Source of the DNA: Toxorhynchites rutilus septentrionalis
Taxonomy: Eukaryota; Arthropoda; Insecta; Diptera; Culicidae
NCBI RefSeq assembly: GCF_029784135.1
Contig: NC_073746.1
Span: forward strand, 291,043,089-291,107,088
Direction of reading: 5' to 3'
DNA: 64,000 nt
In this document: positions 33,724-45,451 of the stretch, one piece after another
How the letters are laid out: the number at the start of each line of letters is the position of its first letter
Numbering within the stretch: the first letter of the stretch is position 1
Notes under the pieces: model-generated
Databases searched by the model: none
Seen by the model: the letters and a program-made list of their open reading frames with translations, nothing else
What the model was told of the DNA's origin: nothing
Made by a program: the position numbers and the translations under genes

Positions 33724-34804
33724 CTGCACAATGGTCCAGGAGATGCATTTAAGTGGAAATTAGCATCTAGAGATCGACAGTTATTTTCTAGACAAAAACT
33801 GTCTTCGACAAACTTGTTGTATATAATAGAGCGCTAATTTTAATGTTGTCAAAAATAGGATGACCAAAATTTACGATGAAATAACAATTTTAACTTTCTT
33901 ATATTTATAGATAGAGGTAAACATACGAAGGTCGTTCAAAAAATAAGTTTCAGTGTCTCAGAAATCGCGGAAAAACAAAGTTGGGAAAAAAACAAGGTGA
34001 TTTTCGTAATCTACGTTTTATTTTCTATTTTTCTACATAATCGCTGTAACGTTCCAACTTTTTGAAGTACCAACCAACTTTTTGAAGTAGGATGTAACTG
34101 CGTCACGAATTTCTTCAGTGTTACCTGTTTCATCGCCGGTGATAGTCGCTAAGGGTGAGGTCTGGAGAGTGAGGAGGATGCTAGAACACAGTCCATTTGA
34201 TTTTTTTCAATTGCTCTTGAGTTACGTGAGCAGAATAGGACCGCGCGAATCGTGGATGAGGAACACACAGGATTAATTTACTCAAATACAAAAAATAACA
34301 TAATTTTGGAAATTACACATTATGTAGAGTCAAGTATGCTCTTTCAAATGCCGTCAACGAACATTTTTTAAGTTTTCCCCAAAAAGAATGACAAGCGAAT
34401 GGAGAGAGCGTATTTTTTGGGAAGAAATATCAGTAACTTTGAGTAGAGTTACGATATTGACAAGTTCTGCATCACAAAATGTTTGTCTTAGTAAGCTCTA
34501 AAAGTCTAAAAGACAGTTTGTATGTAAAATTTGCAATATAAAGAGCAAAAAACCGTTTTTTATGGTGACACTAACGCAACTTTGAAAAAAAGCGCTATAT
34601 CGGTTATTTCAAGAGATAGAAAAAACATTGTTCTACAAATTTGCTTAAAATAACTTAAAAAAAAACATTGTCGGACCATGTTTACCTCTATCTATAAAGA
34701 TAAGAAAGTTATATTTTTTATTTCATCGAAAATTTTGGTAACCCTATTTTAGACAACATCAAAATGAGCACTTTATCATATGTAACAAATTTGTCGAAGA
34801 CAGT
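33724..34804 (+). repeat. Interspersed repeat family X, copy 2
   Basis: Matches 4722-5400 and extends further. Its two ends are inverted relative to each other: ACTGTCTTCGACAAACTTGT near 33800 mirrors ACAAATTTGTCGAAGACAGT near 34785, each followed inward by a CTATCTxTA and AAGAAAGTTA block. This indicates a non-autonomous DNA element. A mariner fragment is inserted at about 33926-34266. Confidence 0.65.
33926..34266 (-). pseudogene. Mariner fragment (3' end) inside family X
   Basis: The left boundary TACGAAGGTCGTTCAAAAAA resembles a mariner terminal repeat. On the minus strand, broken frames give EEIRDAVTSYFKKL, like the C-terminal region of some mariner transposases. A small tandem duplication (CCAACTTTTTGAAGTA) lies at 34057-34090. 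The other terminus was not found. Confidence 0.45.
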
Positions 34805-35629
34805 TTTCGTCAAAGCAGAATGGGAAGCATTAGAAATCACCGAGTACCAGAATGTGTTGGCCAATGTCGAGCCAGAACTGAACTATCAGTTCTTAAATTT
34901 TGCTTATATCGTATTTTAGATAGTTTAAATACTTAGATTGAAAAAAATAGCTCAAAAATTACCAAATAAATTCATAACAATACATACATAAAATTTTGGT
35001 TAACATAACATATTTAGGGTATATGTTGAAACAACGTTGACTCGACGCTTTATACTAGGTTATACTGGTCGATTCGACATTTGTTTACACTTTTTAGGGC
35101 GTAATATGTTGCAAAAGTTGGCTAGTCTTTGGTAGTATTTATCAAAAAAATTGTTATACACACCTGTAAGGGGAGACTGTACGGACAATTGGCAACATCT
35201 GGCAACTCTGATCCATAATGGAAAGTACACCTTGTATACATTATTGCATGCAAGTAATCATTTTTCCTTCGTATTGGCGTCATCGCACCTCCGTTGACTT
35301 GAAGCGAAAACGATGATTTTTTCACATATTATTAAATTTATGAATGAACATTTACTTTTCCGTATCAAATGAACATTGCATGTAATACAGGAACACGTTC
35401 CCTGCAAGTGACAAAAAAACATAAACGAGAATATAGCTATTAGGTCGGACAAGATTAAATCAAACTTGTTGAATAACTTTCCCGATGTACAGGGTGGCGC
35501 ATAAGTCACGCAACCGATTTGCACAAAAAAAATTCGTATAAAAAAATGTCTCATGATACAAAATGAAATATAGCTTTTATTCGACTTATAACACACTGCC
35601 CTACGAACACCAGCCGATCATTAGCTGTA
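34805..35629. other. Non-coding, nothing firm recognised
   Basis: TGTACAGGGTGGCGCATAAG at about 35486 resembles a transposon end, but no partner end was found. Confidence 0.3.
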
Positions 35630-35807
35630 AGAACCCCCGCAGACTGCAGACTGACTTGTCGACCGATAGTTCGGTCGGCTTCTTAATCAGTACGGAGAGG
35701 TATGCATGTGCGCACATTACAGCGATTCAGCTGGGTCGGTTTTTGCACCAGTAGGCCAATCCGACCAAACTGTCGGCTGAAAAAAAGTCTGTAGTGTGCG
35801 GGGGCTC
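35630..35807. mobile_element. 178-bp MITE with TAA duplication
   Basis: The left end GAACCCCCGCAGACTGCAGA and the right end TGTAGTGTGCGGGGGCTC are inverted with some mismatches. TAA flanks both sides (35627-35629, 35808-35810), the 3-bp target of PIF/Harbinger-like elements. The inner repeat TCGGTCGG / CCGACC extends the hairpin. Confidence 0.6.
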
Positions 35808-35869
35808 TAATAGAACTAGTCGGTTGAATAATTGTCGGACAATAGTATTGAGTGCTTAGTAAGACAATA

Positions 35870-36935
35870 TGTTGAGCTATAAATTATATAAATGTCTAGT
35901 TGTATCCTGCCATGCTTTGCTGTGGCACATTGTGGTTGCATAGTTGAGCTGAATTTTTCAATTTTTCATGTTGTAACAACAATCCTAGATGTGTTTGGTT
36001 GTTTTTTAGATTGTGTCATAGTTTAAGCTTAATCGGTTCCGAACTTTCGAGTTTTTGACGCGTACACGAACGAACAGAACATTTTTTTATATATAGAGAT
36101 AGATGAGTGAAATCTAAAAATCATTTCGAAACCCAATTTCAGTTCACGATTTTGTCAAACACTTGGAAAATAGATATTTCCATCGCATAGAACACATATT
36201 TAATACGGAATGGTTGATTTTCATTACAAGCTTTATTACAGAAACTCACTATGGTCATATAGAAATTATTTTTCTCCATTTTTTTTCCATTTTGACGTAG
36301 GACTACGTCTAACCTTTCAATATAGTGGCCCATTTCAATATTTCGGTGTGAAAAAGTGTACATTTTTTGAACACTAATACCTCCTCGATTAATGAATGTA
36401 TTTTGGTTCCAAATACACACATTGATAGGAAATATCCTCAGCAATTATTTATATGCTACACATTACGGTTGTTCAGCTCATATAAAGTTCAAATTGATGA
36501 AAAATTGGACGAAAGAATTCCCTACTTTCCCATACATTCTGTCTGCGCTCCCGCAGCAAACAGCTATTCACACACGAACAGAACATTTATATATATATAG
36601 AGATAGATGAGGGAAATCGATAAATTTTCAATCATTTCGAAACCCAATTTCAGTTCACGGTTTTGTCAAACACTTGGAAAATAGATGTTTCCATCGCATA
36701 GAACACATATTTAATACGGAATGGTCGATTTTCATTAGAAGCATAATTTCAGAAACGCACTATAGCCATATGAAAAATAGCTTTCCTCCTATTTTTCCAA
36801 TTTTGTATGCCATAACAACATTCCTTGAAATGAATGGTACATTATGTCCAACTTTGAGCTCAGTCGGTTCCGTACTTTTCGAGTTTTTGACGCGTACACA
36901 ACCGAACAGAACAATTTTATATATATATATATATA
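35870..36935 (-). repeat. Tandem Helitron-like ends
   Basis: Three consecutive units each finish (plus sense) with CACACGAACAGAACATTTAT-type sequence and TATATATAGAGATAGATGA or an AT run, at about 36110, 36608 and 36935. On the minus strand each opens TCTCTATATATA, a Helitron-like 5' end. Units 2 and 3 share TTTGTCAAACACTTGGAAAA and CATAGAACACATATTTAATA. The third unit is cut in its AT run by the family B element. Confidence 0.6.
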
Positions 36936-38052
36936 CAGCCATTCCATGCCAAACCGATATAGTGGTTCTCAAATTTTCGTCAAAAGTGGTGTTCTTCATC
37001 ACAAATTATTAGACCAGTATTTTTTTTTGTTAAGGGTACCATTTCCATTTTAGGGTGGTCCGAAAAATCCATTTTTTAGCATTTTTGCGAAAAATTACTT
37101 TTTCCAAAAATTCATAACTTTTGAACCACTGGTCCAATTCAGATGTTCGACATATTAAATCAAAGCCAATTAGTTCTTTTTAAATACTACAGTAGCAGAA
37201 AATTTGAATTATCTTTTCGTTATTAATGTTTGTATTTGTTATTTATAGTTTTCATGGTCTCGGGACCAAAGGCGCTATATTTTTTTATATTTTTCCTGGA
37301 AAGCTGAGGATTTTTCAAATAACATATCTCGAAACCAGGAAAGCGTTTTTTTCGTTTTTGAGTTATGATTTCTCAAAGTTAACCGATGGTCCAAATAATC
37401 ATTTTTCCCTATTTTCCCAAAAATGACTTTTTTCAAAAATTTATTAGATGATCGACGTATCAAATTAAAGCCTACTAGCTAGCTTTTTTTTTAAAACAAC
37501 ACACTTGCCAATTAATTGGATTATAGTCACATACATCCAGTCTAGTCGCATAGAAATATTGAACGAAAACCGAAAACATGTTAACTTTGAAAAATCATAA
37601 CTTAAAAAGGAAAAATAACACCTCTCTGGTATTTGGATATATTAAGTGAAAAAACCTCAGCTTTCAGGAAAAAATATAAAAAAATATGGCGCCCGTGGTC
37701 CCGAAACGATGTAAGCTGTGAAAAACATGCATAATCAATAATTACGAGAACAAAATCCTTTTCTATTCAGAGCGTAATATTTTTTGAAACAAGACTAGCT
37801 CATTGGCTTTAATTTGATATGTCGATCATCTGAATCGGTGTATTAGTTCAAAAGTTATGAATTTTTCAAGTCATGAAGTAATTTTTGAAAAAAAAGAAAA
37901 AGTTGATATTTCTCGGACAACATTAAAATAGAAATGGTCACCCTAATGAAAAAAATAAAAAATACGGGTCTAATGTTTTGCGATAAGGAACAAAACTACC
38001 AATTTTCACGAAAATCTGAGAACCACTATATCGGTTTAGCATGGAATGGCTG
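36936..38052. mobile_element. Long-inverted-repeat element family B, complete copy
   Basis: Ends CAGCCATTCCATGCCAAACC and CGGTTTAGCATGGAATGGCTG are inverted and flanked by TA (36934-36935, 38053-38054). Most of the 1.1 kb folds back, for example GGGCGCTATA blocks near 37270 and 37690 and AATTCATAACTTTTGAA blocks near 37110 and 37855. It is inserted in an AT run. No coding capacity. Confidence 0.8.
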
Positions 38053-38054
38053 TA

Positions 38055-38422
38055 TAGAGAGAGATTAGGAGTACATAAAATCGGGACTTTTAAAAAAAAA
38101 GTTTGATGCCAATCGATTTAGCGACGATAATTTTAGCTCAATCGGACTTTAATTAGTAGTGCCGCAGACGTCAAAATTTGAGTTTCTTGAAACTGGCTTC
38201 GTGCCTTCCAATCTGATAGTTGGATGCTGGTGCTGGTTGGTTTGCTTTGCACAAACGATGTTTAAGCGTACGGTTCCACTGAAACAATGCTTAACAACAT
38301 GTATTATGATACTTGATACTTGTATTATGATACTTGATACTTCAAATATATAACCACCTGTGGCCGAGTGAGAAAATACGAAATCGATTACAGTAATAAG
38401 ATTCGCGATAAATACTCGATAT
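38055..38422. repeat. Fragment of family C plus unrecognised sequence
   Basis: About 38085-38200 resembles the family C hairpins (GATGCCAATCGATT, AGCTCAATCGGACTTTAATT). The rest is not recognised. Confidence 0.4.
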
Positions 38423-39593
38423 TAGGGATTGTTAACCGGTTTTACCGTTACCGGTTTTATCGGTAATACCGAGTCATTTTCCATTACCGAATTGCCGGTA
38501 ATTTTACAATCAATAACCGGTAATTTCGGTAATTTTTATTTTTACCCCATAAATAATATTTGCCTTTGTGCCGCTTTGAAATATAACTCGAAAATCAAAT
38601 AAGATCAAAAACAAACAACTGGTAGTGTTGCGCCGATTTTACGACTTCCGAACTTCAGTTCAAAAATCACTTCTCGATTTGAAAACGAAACACAGGATAA
38701 GCTTCAACGATGAAGAACTGAGAGCGATAAAGGATTTGGTTGATGCTTTCGAACCAGTTCTGGTCGCTGTTGAACTGCTATTGCGGAAGAAATACACCCT
38801 TTTATGGAACTGACGTCAAATTGCAATTTATGCTAGAACAGCTATCGGAGCAACCATCGACATTTTCGAAGCAGCTGCTTGAAGCCCTGATTGGAAGGAT
38901 TGCAGAAAGACGCTTCGTATATGCCGATTTGTTCCCGTATATGAATAATCATTCTGCTCGTGCTCGTGACACAATTAATGATGACTTTGGCGTATTCTAT
39001 CAAACGTCACGGACTGCATTGTTCAAGCAGGCATTTGAAATTGTTCCTGACTTCATCAAATTTGACGATGAGGATATTGATTCAGTAGCTGGACAACATG
39101 AGGAAAAGCGTCCACTGGGCGATGCGAAACCTGCAGAACAGTTGAGCATCAAAGAAAAACTTCAACGACGATTGCAATAATCAAAGGTATCAACTTCCAG
39201 CCCAAGCTAAATGTCTAAACGGATTGATGAAATCCCTCGGACAAGAGTTTTCGTACAGAGGCAAATACATGACAATGGTATTCTATGCTCTTTGTACTGT
39301 AAGCCCAACATCATTGGACTCTGAACGTGCATTTTCCTCTTCTGGAAATTTTGTTAATGAGATCCCATCTAGACTAGAAGACGACAAAATTAACATTCTC
39401 TGAGTCCTTTAAGTATTACTTTCCCAGCAAAAACTTGCAAAATGTTTTTTGTAAACTAATCATTATATATAAAAGCCGTTTCTTTAAGAAAATGGTTTAT
39501 TTTAAAGTATGTTTTTACCGGTTTTACCGGTAATGAAATTATCATTACCGAATAACCGGTTATTGAAATTTTGGCACGGTAATGCAATCCCTA
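38423..39593 (+). mobile_element. hAT element, internally deleted
   Basis: The left end TAGGGATTGTTAACCGGTTT and the right end GTAATGCAATCCCTA are inverted. The flanking 8-mers CTCGATAT (38415-38422) and CTCAGTAT (39594-39601) match at 6 of 8 positions, as for an aged hAT target duplication. Many CCGGTAA/TTACCGG motifs lie just inside both ends, as is usual for hAT transposase binding sites. Confidence 0.75.
38625..39403 (+). pseudogene. hAT transposase remnant
   Basis: Two overlapping frames give FNDEELRAIKDLVDAFEPVL, then QLLEALIGRIAERR and a stop at 39178. A further frame from about 39290 reads CTVSPTSLDSERAFSSSGNF and SRLEDDKINIL, the hAT C-terminal dimerisation motif (SERxFS, then RLxxxxxxxL). 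The BED zinc finger and most of the RNase-H-like domain are absent. At least two frameshifts or stops. Inactive. Confidence 0.85.
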
Positions 39594-39601
39594 CTCAGTA
39601 T

Positions 39602-39933
39602 TGATATGAATCATCAATCAACAATCTTTAACTGCTTCTACAAAATAAAACCAGAAACTTTCTACTAAATTGTCATCAATCTAAATTGTCTTCAATCTTC
39701 CCATTCAGTAAGCAACACACGGTGATTATTCAAAACGTGCTTTCGACTCCACGTGTAGAGTCAAGGCACCGGTCAGAACATTTTTTTCTTTTCTTTACTA
39801 TCTGTTAGTTCAAAGAGATACATATGAGGTGGAGCAGTAGGCAGAATATATTTGTATTAGTCAACAAAATAAAGTGTTGTCATTATTTGCATTCAATATG
39901 GAATGTATATGTAAGAGACGAAACAATATTTAA
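39602..39933. other. Non-coding, nothing recognised
   Basis: No feature recognised. Confidence 0.35.
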
Positions 39934-41992
39934 GGTAGTAGCCCGGTGCGACGGGTTCAAAAAATCGATTTTTTTTGTTTACATTTTTCGGAAGAAAAAC
40001 ATTTTAAAAATATACTCAAAAAATTTCAGACCGAATTTTGAATATTTTTTAAAGTTATAGCTAATATAAAAGAGCGCGCCGTAGTGTGTAAGAAAGCGAG
40101 TAACAAAACTTTAAACGCGTTTTTCTCAAAAACGTTTTGTCGAAATTTCAGGGAAACACTGACTCAAAACTATTCAACCGATTTGGCTAAAAAATTTACC
40201 CGTTATTCTAGACACACATATCTAAATACGTAACCTTTAAAACATTTAATGTTTTAAGAATAAACTATTTTATTTAAACAATTTATCAAAAAAAAAATTA
40301 GTGGGTTATATCTATGATATAACCGCAAGGTTCACGTGGAACTACCTTAGCTGAGCAATCATTCGTTTGTATTGATTAAATTCTTGATTGAATGAAACAG
40401 TTTCCAAATTCAATTGAGTTCAATATATTTGCTCTGTGAGTGAAAAAAATGAACAAATGCCGTGTAAAGTCAATTCATTTATTGTGATTGATTGTTCTTC
40501 GTTACAAGTAAATTTAATGACGGACCTTTTACGTTTGGTATGATGACTAGAACAAAATATATGTACGGAAGAATTATCAAACGTTTGATGAACCAGCCTA
40601 AGGCTGAAAATCTTTCCAATAAAGACAAAAAAAATTATCAAACGATTATTTTATTTTACATTTCCCTCTGAAGTTTACATCCCAAAAGTGTGCATACTTC
40701 TCGAATCTCGAATTTGCTTGAAACTGGGAAGTTCATTCGCTTCTAGTGGCTGCACGATTTTCCCAGGTTCCTAAGTTTAGAAGATCATGTTAGGACAGAC
40801 ATATTCCACTCTGCACAAAGGCAAGCGAGGACAAAAGTACTCGCAGTTTGCATTTATTTGCAGAGCCGATTTTCCCAGAAACCTCGGTTTTGAAGTCTGT
40901 GTTAGGGAAACACATTTCAATCGGAACAAAAATACCCCCGATTTGTATGAATTCGCAATGCCGATTTCCCCACGCTTCATGGATTTGAAGTCTGTGTTAG
41001 GGAAACACATTCCAGTCGGAACAAAAATACCCCCGACTTGCATGAACTTAAAATACCGATTTCTCCAGGCACCTTGGTTTAGAAATCTCTATTAGGGAAC
41101 ACATTTCGGTGGGAACAAAAGCTCCCCCTACTTCCGTGTGTTCTTTTTCTTCTTTTTGGCTTTAAGAGGGTTTAAACTTTTCAGTTCACTCGCCTCTAGG
41201 CTCTTTCGTGTGCTTGCAATGCCGATTTCGCTGCTTGGTTTTAAAGTCTGTGTTAGGGAACATTTTTCGATGAGAACAAAAGTCCCCCTACTTTCATGTA
41301 TTTGCAATGCAGATTTCCCCAAGGCTGCTTGGTTTTGATGGCTGTGTTAGGGAAACCGTAAATCGGGCCAATTAAAACGATGCAGTTAGGGCGTTTAGAT
41401 AACGCCTAATATTTTACAGTTATTCAATTGTTTATCTAATGAAAAACAACATTTTGTTAGTTGCGATAGATGCGTAGAAATATTCCCTATCAAGTGATGC
41501 AAACATCTCTCCTATCCAGTACGAAATGTTCGAGCTATAAGCATTCGAAATCTTTCATTTTTTCCTGCATGTTCTGTGTTTAGGTTTTCATTTTACCCTC
41601 CATATATTCCGGTTAGACGTAGTCCCACGTCAAAAAATAGATTTTGAGAACATTTTTCACGTGTTCGCCATTTTGTTTTAGTTTTTTTGTTTTATGTATA
41701 TTATAGGTTAGTTCATTAAAATAAAGTCTGCAGAATAATAATCTTTTTGAATTTTCTATTTTTTCTATTTTCAGCCTTCCAACTGTGTGCTTCCCCGAAC
41801 CAGCTCATCTTCTTTTCGAGAACTCCACTCTAACGTCAAATATTAAAAATAAATTTATGTAAAATATTTTTTTTACATTTCAAAACACTAATAAAAACAT
41901 GTAAAAATTTCAAAACGATCACATTTTATTTTCTTGCTAAAAAAAATTATGGAAAAACGTCGCAATTTCGGTCGTCACACCGGGCTACTACC
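39934..41992. mobile_element. 2.06-kb TTAA-flanked element with GGTAGTAGCCCGG ends
   Basis: Ends GGTAGTAGCCCGGTGCGACG and CACACCGGGCTACTACC are inverted and both sides show TTAA (39930-39933, 41993-41996). No transposase is encoded. It holds a tandem array (40745-41350). TTAA points to a piggyBac-type non-autonomous element, though the ends differ from the one at 28332-29575. A TTA duplication plus A is an alternative reading. Confidence 0.7.
40745..41350 (+). repeat. Minisatellite, about 100-bp units
   Basis: About five diverged units share GATTTCCCCA, TTTGAAGTCTGTGTTAGGGA, AACACATT and GGAACAAAAATACCCCC. One isolated piece of the same unit lies in reverse at 43530-43565 (GTTCCCTAACAGAGACATCA). 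Confidence 0.75.
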
Positions 41993-41996
41993 TTAA

Positions 41997-42632
41997 ATAA
42001 CTCCCGATTTGATGATGTCATGAGCCAAAATGCTCATGAAATCTTGTAACTGATTGTTTTTCAATAGATGATAATTGTATTGCGATTTACTTCCATCATT
42101 TATGGAGCAAAAACGTCCAGAGAACAGTCGTATTCTTAGTCCTCGGAAATAGCAGAATTTTTGATGAAATGTTGCATAATTGTAAACTATTCCTCAAATC
42201 ACACATACCAGTACTGGGAGCCTTCAAAATATCATCATATCATCGCGAAAATAACGAAAATTTGTTTGTGTATATGAAGGTGAGAGAGTGAAAATGACAC
42301 ACAAAAATATCACTTTTATTCATCTTTTCCGACATCATTTCCCAAATATCCACTGCACACTGTCACATTATACGCATATTCAGTGGGAACTCAACAAAAA
42401 GTGTTTGCAATTGATAAAAACTTGCCGCAAAAAGCGTTTTCACATGGATATGGAAGGCAATCGAATGTAAACACAAATATTGACGTCACAATGTGAAAAG
42501 TAGCTATGGTAGCGCATGTTATCCCGCACACTACGCTCGCAAATTCTGCCATCTGCTCACCTAATAATCCTTCTCACGGCTGTTAGTTGAACAACTTTTT
42601 GTCAAATTTCAGAAAACATTCCTGTTACTGAT
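41997..42632. other. Non-coding; likely 3' flank of the zinc-finger gene
   Basis: No repeat recognised. It lies just downstream of the last zinc-finger exon and its poly(A) signal. Confidence 0.35.
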
Positions 42633-42638
42633 TTTATT
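42633..42638 (-). terminator. Candidate poly(A) signal of zinc-finger gene
   Basis: AATAAA on the minus strand, about 32 bp after the stop codon at 42670-42672. Right spacing for a very short 3' untranslated region, but an A/T-rich genome gives many chance matches. Confidence 0.4.
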
Positions 42639-42669
42639 TTACAATCGCTTCCAATGACAAAGGGATTCA

Positions 42670-42818
42670 TCAACATTCCATTATCTCTTTCTTTGCGGTC
42701 ACCAGTGATTCCTGTCTCGAGCCGCCTGTATCATTATCGTGTGTATCCAGGTGTTTTCTAAGAAGTGTAGAGCGCATGAAGGTTTCGAAACAAAACAAAC
42801 ATGAAAAGGGACGTTCAC
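42670..42818 (-). CDS. Zinc-finger exon 8 (terminal)
   Basis: Last coding exon. The acceptor TTTTTTTTGCAG|GT is strong. It encodes GERPFSCLFCFETFMRST, completing a C2H2 finger (C-x2-C-x12-H-x3-H, last residues RKHLDTH). A 21-residue tail follows, DNDTGGSRQESLVTAKKE and so on, to TGA at 42670-42672. The entry phase is 1, as in every finger exon. The linker GERPF replaces the consensus TGEKPF. Confidence 0.8.
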
Positions 42819-42870
42819 CTGCAAAAAAAATCTGGTGAATGGTTCATCACTATGGAACATATTTACCTAC

Positions 42871-42954
42871 CACTATGAAGATTAATGTGCTTTTGGAACG
42901 TTCTACGATTCTTAAACGTTTCTGGACAACGTGGACAGGAAAAGGGACGTTCAC
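42871..42954 (-). CDS. Zinc-finger exon 7
   Basis: 84 nt, phase 1 to phase 1. It encodes one C2H2 finger with CPRCPETFKNRRTFQKHINL and a final H, all four zinc ligands present. Acceptor CCTTTGCAG, donor G|GTAGGT; the 52-bp intron to exon 8 follows. Predicted DNA-contact helix: NRRTFQK. Confidence 0.82.
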
Positions 42955-43010
42955 CTGCAAAGGAATGACTCTTCTAATTGATTCATTGAGGATAAATATT
43001 TTTTACCAAC

Positions 43011-43094
43011 CCATATGAGTTCCAATGTGCTGTTTGAGCGATATATTCTGCACAAATGCCTTCGGACAATGTGGACAAGAATAGGGACGTTCCC
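43011..43094 (-). CDS. Zinc-finger exon 6
   Basis: 84 nt, phase 1 to phase 1. One intact C2H2 finger, [20 protein letters not shown] then H. Acceptor CTTTATAG, donor G|GTTGGT, intron of 56 bp. This is the first finger downstream of the 10-kb transposon-filled intron (43095-53121). Its closest relative by eye is exon 4 (same CPHCPKAF and SLK helix end). Confidence 0.82.
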
Positions 43095-43815
43095 CTATAA
43101 AGGAATGATTTAGTCAATTGATACATTATAGAGCAATTCCAATTCCAAATTAGTCGAAAAAAGCCGACTTTTACACGACCCTCTCCGTTTTTTTGAGACC
43201 CTATACATAAGGTGGCAGCTACCCAAAATCATATTTTGACGTAGGATTACATCTTCCGGGAACATATTGGGGTACAATATGGAAATTGGAAATCGAAAAT
43301 CAAGCACATCGTAAAAATTGTCCAATTTCAAACGCTTATTGCTCAGTCATTTCATGATGGATTGATGAAATTTTTGCGTCAATCGATTTTGGCACTCCAT
43401 AACAACTTTTTATGGTGAAGAAAATAAAAAATGTCATGAAACTTACTATCGACCAATCGAAAAATCTCAACCCCTATCCTAACGGAAATACCCACTTCTG
43501 ATTGGTCGAAATTGACGACACATGCGGCGGTTCCCTAACAGAGACATCAAAACCAAGCTGCCAAGAACAGGTCGTTTGGTTTAAACTGCCTGTTTTGTTG
43601 TGTTCATTTTCACCCAAGGAAAGTTCATACGGCGAAAAAAATTGAAAAAGTGAAGAAATATTAGAAAAAGTGATTTCCCATATGCTCTACATATAGTATT
43701 AGGTGCTGTTAATCCAATTAAAATTCGCATTGGGTTGAATAAAGACTCTGAAAGTAAAAGTTATAAAAGAAAACTACCTGTTCCATTTCTAGTATGTTTC
43801 CTCTATATTAAAGTA
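43095..43815. other. Start of the 10-kb intron; repeat scraps
   Basis: Contains a GACGTAGGATTAC motif near 43237, a fragment shared with 50230-50340 (GTCAATCGATTT, CACTCC.TAACAA), and a reversed piece of the 40745 minisatellite near 43530. Confidence 0.4.
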
Positions 43816-44141
43816 CAGTAAAACCTCGATTATCCGCGAGCGGATGACCCGGGAATGCGAGTTCCTTAGTAATTCCACAAACCTTCCCGAAATTTGTCTG
43901 TGAGTGGTAGAGTCTTGCTCTTTTGTTTTGGTCATGGCTTTCACATTATCTGATCACTGATGTAAACGACCTTACAGATGGATTGTTCAACAATTTCTGT
44001 ATTGATAAAACATAGTTTTCATGCTAAAATATCTTTTTTCGTGTTAGTACCTCATGTTTAGCCCTTTATTGCGTTATCCGCGATTTTGGTTATACGCGGT
44101 GATCTAGCCCGACTATTTTGCGGATAATCGGGGTTCACCTG
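43816..44141. mobile_element. Pogo/Tigger-like MITE, 326 bp
   Basis: Ends CAGTAAAACCTCGATTATCC and GGATAATCGGGGTTCACCTG are inverted, with TA on both sides (43814-43815, 44142-44143). CAGTAAAACCTCG is a typical pogo/Tigger-type terminus. No coding capacity. Confidence 0.82.
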
Positions 44142-44143
44142 TA

Positions 44144-44968
44144 ACATGTTATTACTGATGAGAAAAATGATAATTGTGTTCGGTATTAGTAATTATCTTA
44201 TATTACACTGGTGATTTTTTTTCTTTGGTTCATCCATACATAACATAGGAGGCATCTCGTCTAGGATTACAGAGCGGGTTTCATCATATCCCGTTCCCCC
44301 ACGTTCCACGGTATCTTTTATCTGATACGCACCATCCAATGACTGTTTACCATCCTTCTGTCATCATCCCTCGATAAACACTGGTGGAGTGAACAAACAA
44401 TACACAACAACCAAACAAAACAGCTCTTTTCAGTGCCACCAAATCATTATCAAAGAGTTTAACGATGTAATTCTTCAAACATATCCAAAATCAGCAGATA
44501 GCTAACGGAATCCTACGTCAACTATGCGGTCGTGTCTCGGACACAACCCTCCTGTGGCCTTTTTATCATCAGATGACCATTTGAAATTACAACTGATTCA
44601 TTATATGGACGTATCCGTAATCATCGGACTTCTATTTTCAAATAATCGTTACTTGAAGGATGTCTGAATCAGATATGTCGCACAGCAAAATTAATTAACT
44701 ATTTGGTAAAAATAACATTCCAAATACATCGTTAAAAAATCTACTCAATAATTGAGTTTAATATTTAAAAATGTTATTACTTAAACCACATACCTTTCGA
44801 TTTTTTTTCAAATATTTTTATTAGATAACTCTTTCAGTTTAATAAAATTTGACGTGTGCCGTGTTGGATTCACCAAAATGAAAATATGAATTTATGAAAA
44901 TTTGTGAAATTTCAATACTTCGCAAAATTATTACCATTTAATAGAAGAATATAAAAAATGGAATATAC
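44144..44968. other. Non-coding, nothing recognised
   Basis: Intronic sequence without a recognised repeat. Confidence 0.35.
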
Positions 44969-45451
44969 GGGTCCTATTATATAAATCGAATCGAGGATTC
45001 GATACAATCACTATCACATCGAGCAAAATCTCGTATTTTGTAAATCGAAACAATCTCACACCGAGCTCGAATTTCATGTGTTGCGATTGTGTATATTTAG
45101 GCGTTTCGAAAAAGGTGCTCAAAGGAAAATATCAGGGACGCAAACCAAAAAAAAATAATTCTCTGAAGGTATGCGACAAGCAAACCAAACAACTCGAAAA
45201 ATTCTGAAAGCTGCACCGATAGCTATCACTCGGTCGATGCTATCGAATTGCTCGGAATCTATAATATCGGGTTGGGGAAAAAGAAATGTCGTATATTGTC
45301 ATTATAAGGCAACACTTAAACATATCTTGTATTGTACTTATCGCATCGGGTCATACTATACGGCTATTTAAAGACGACAATCTGTGCTACAAGTGTCGTT
45401 TTGACAGTGTTGTGATTGTCCATTTCAGTCTCAAGTTATAGCGCGTCAAAA

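Noticed and set aside
34805..34920. Open text EWEALEITEYQNVLANVEPE
   Set aside because: Short, borders a repeat end, and has no recognisable family.
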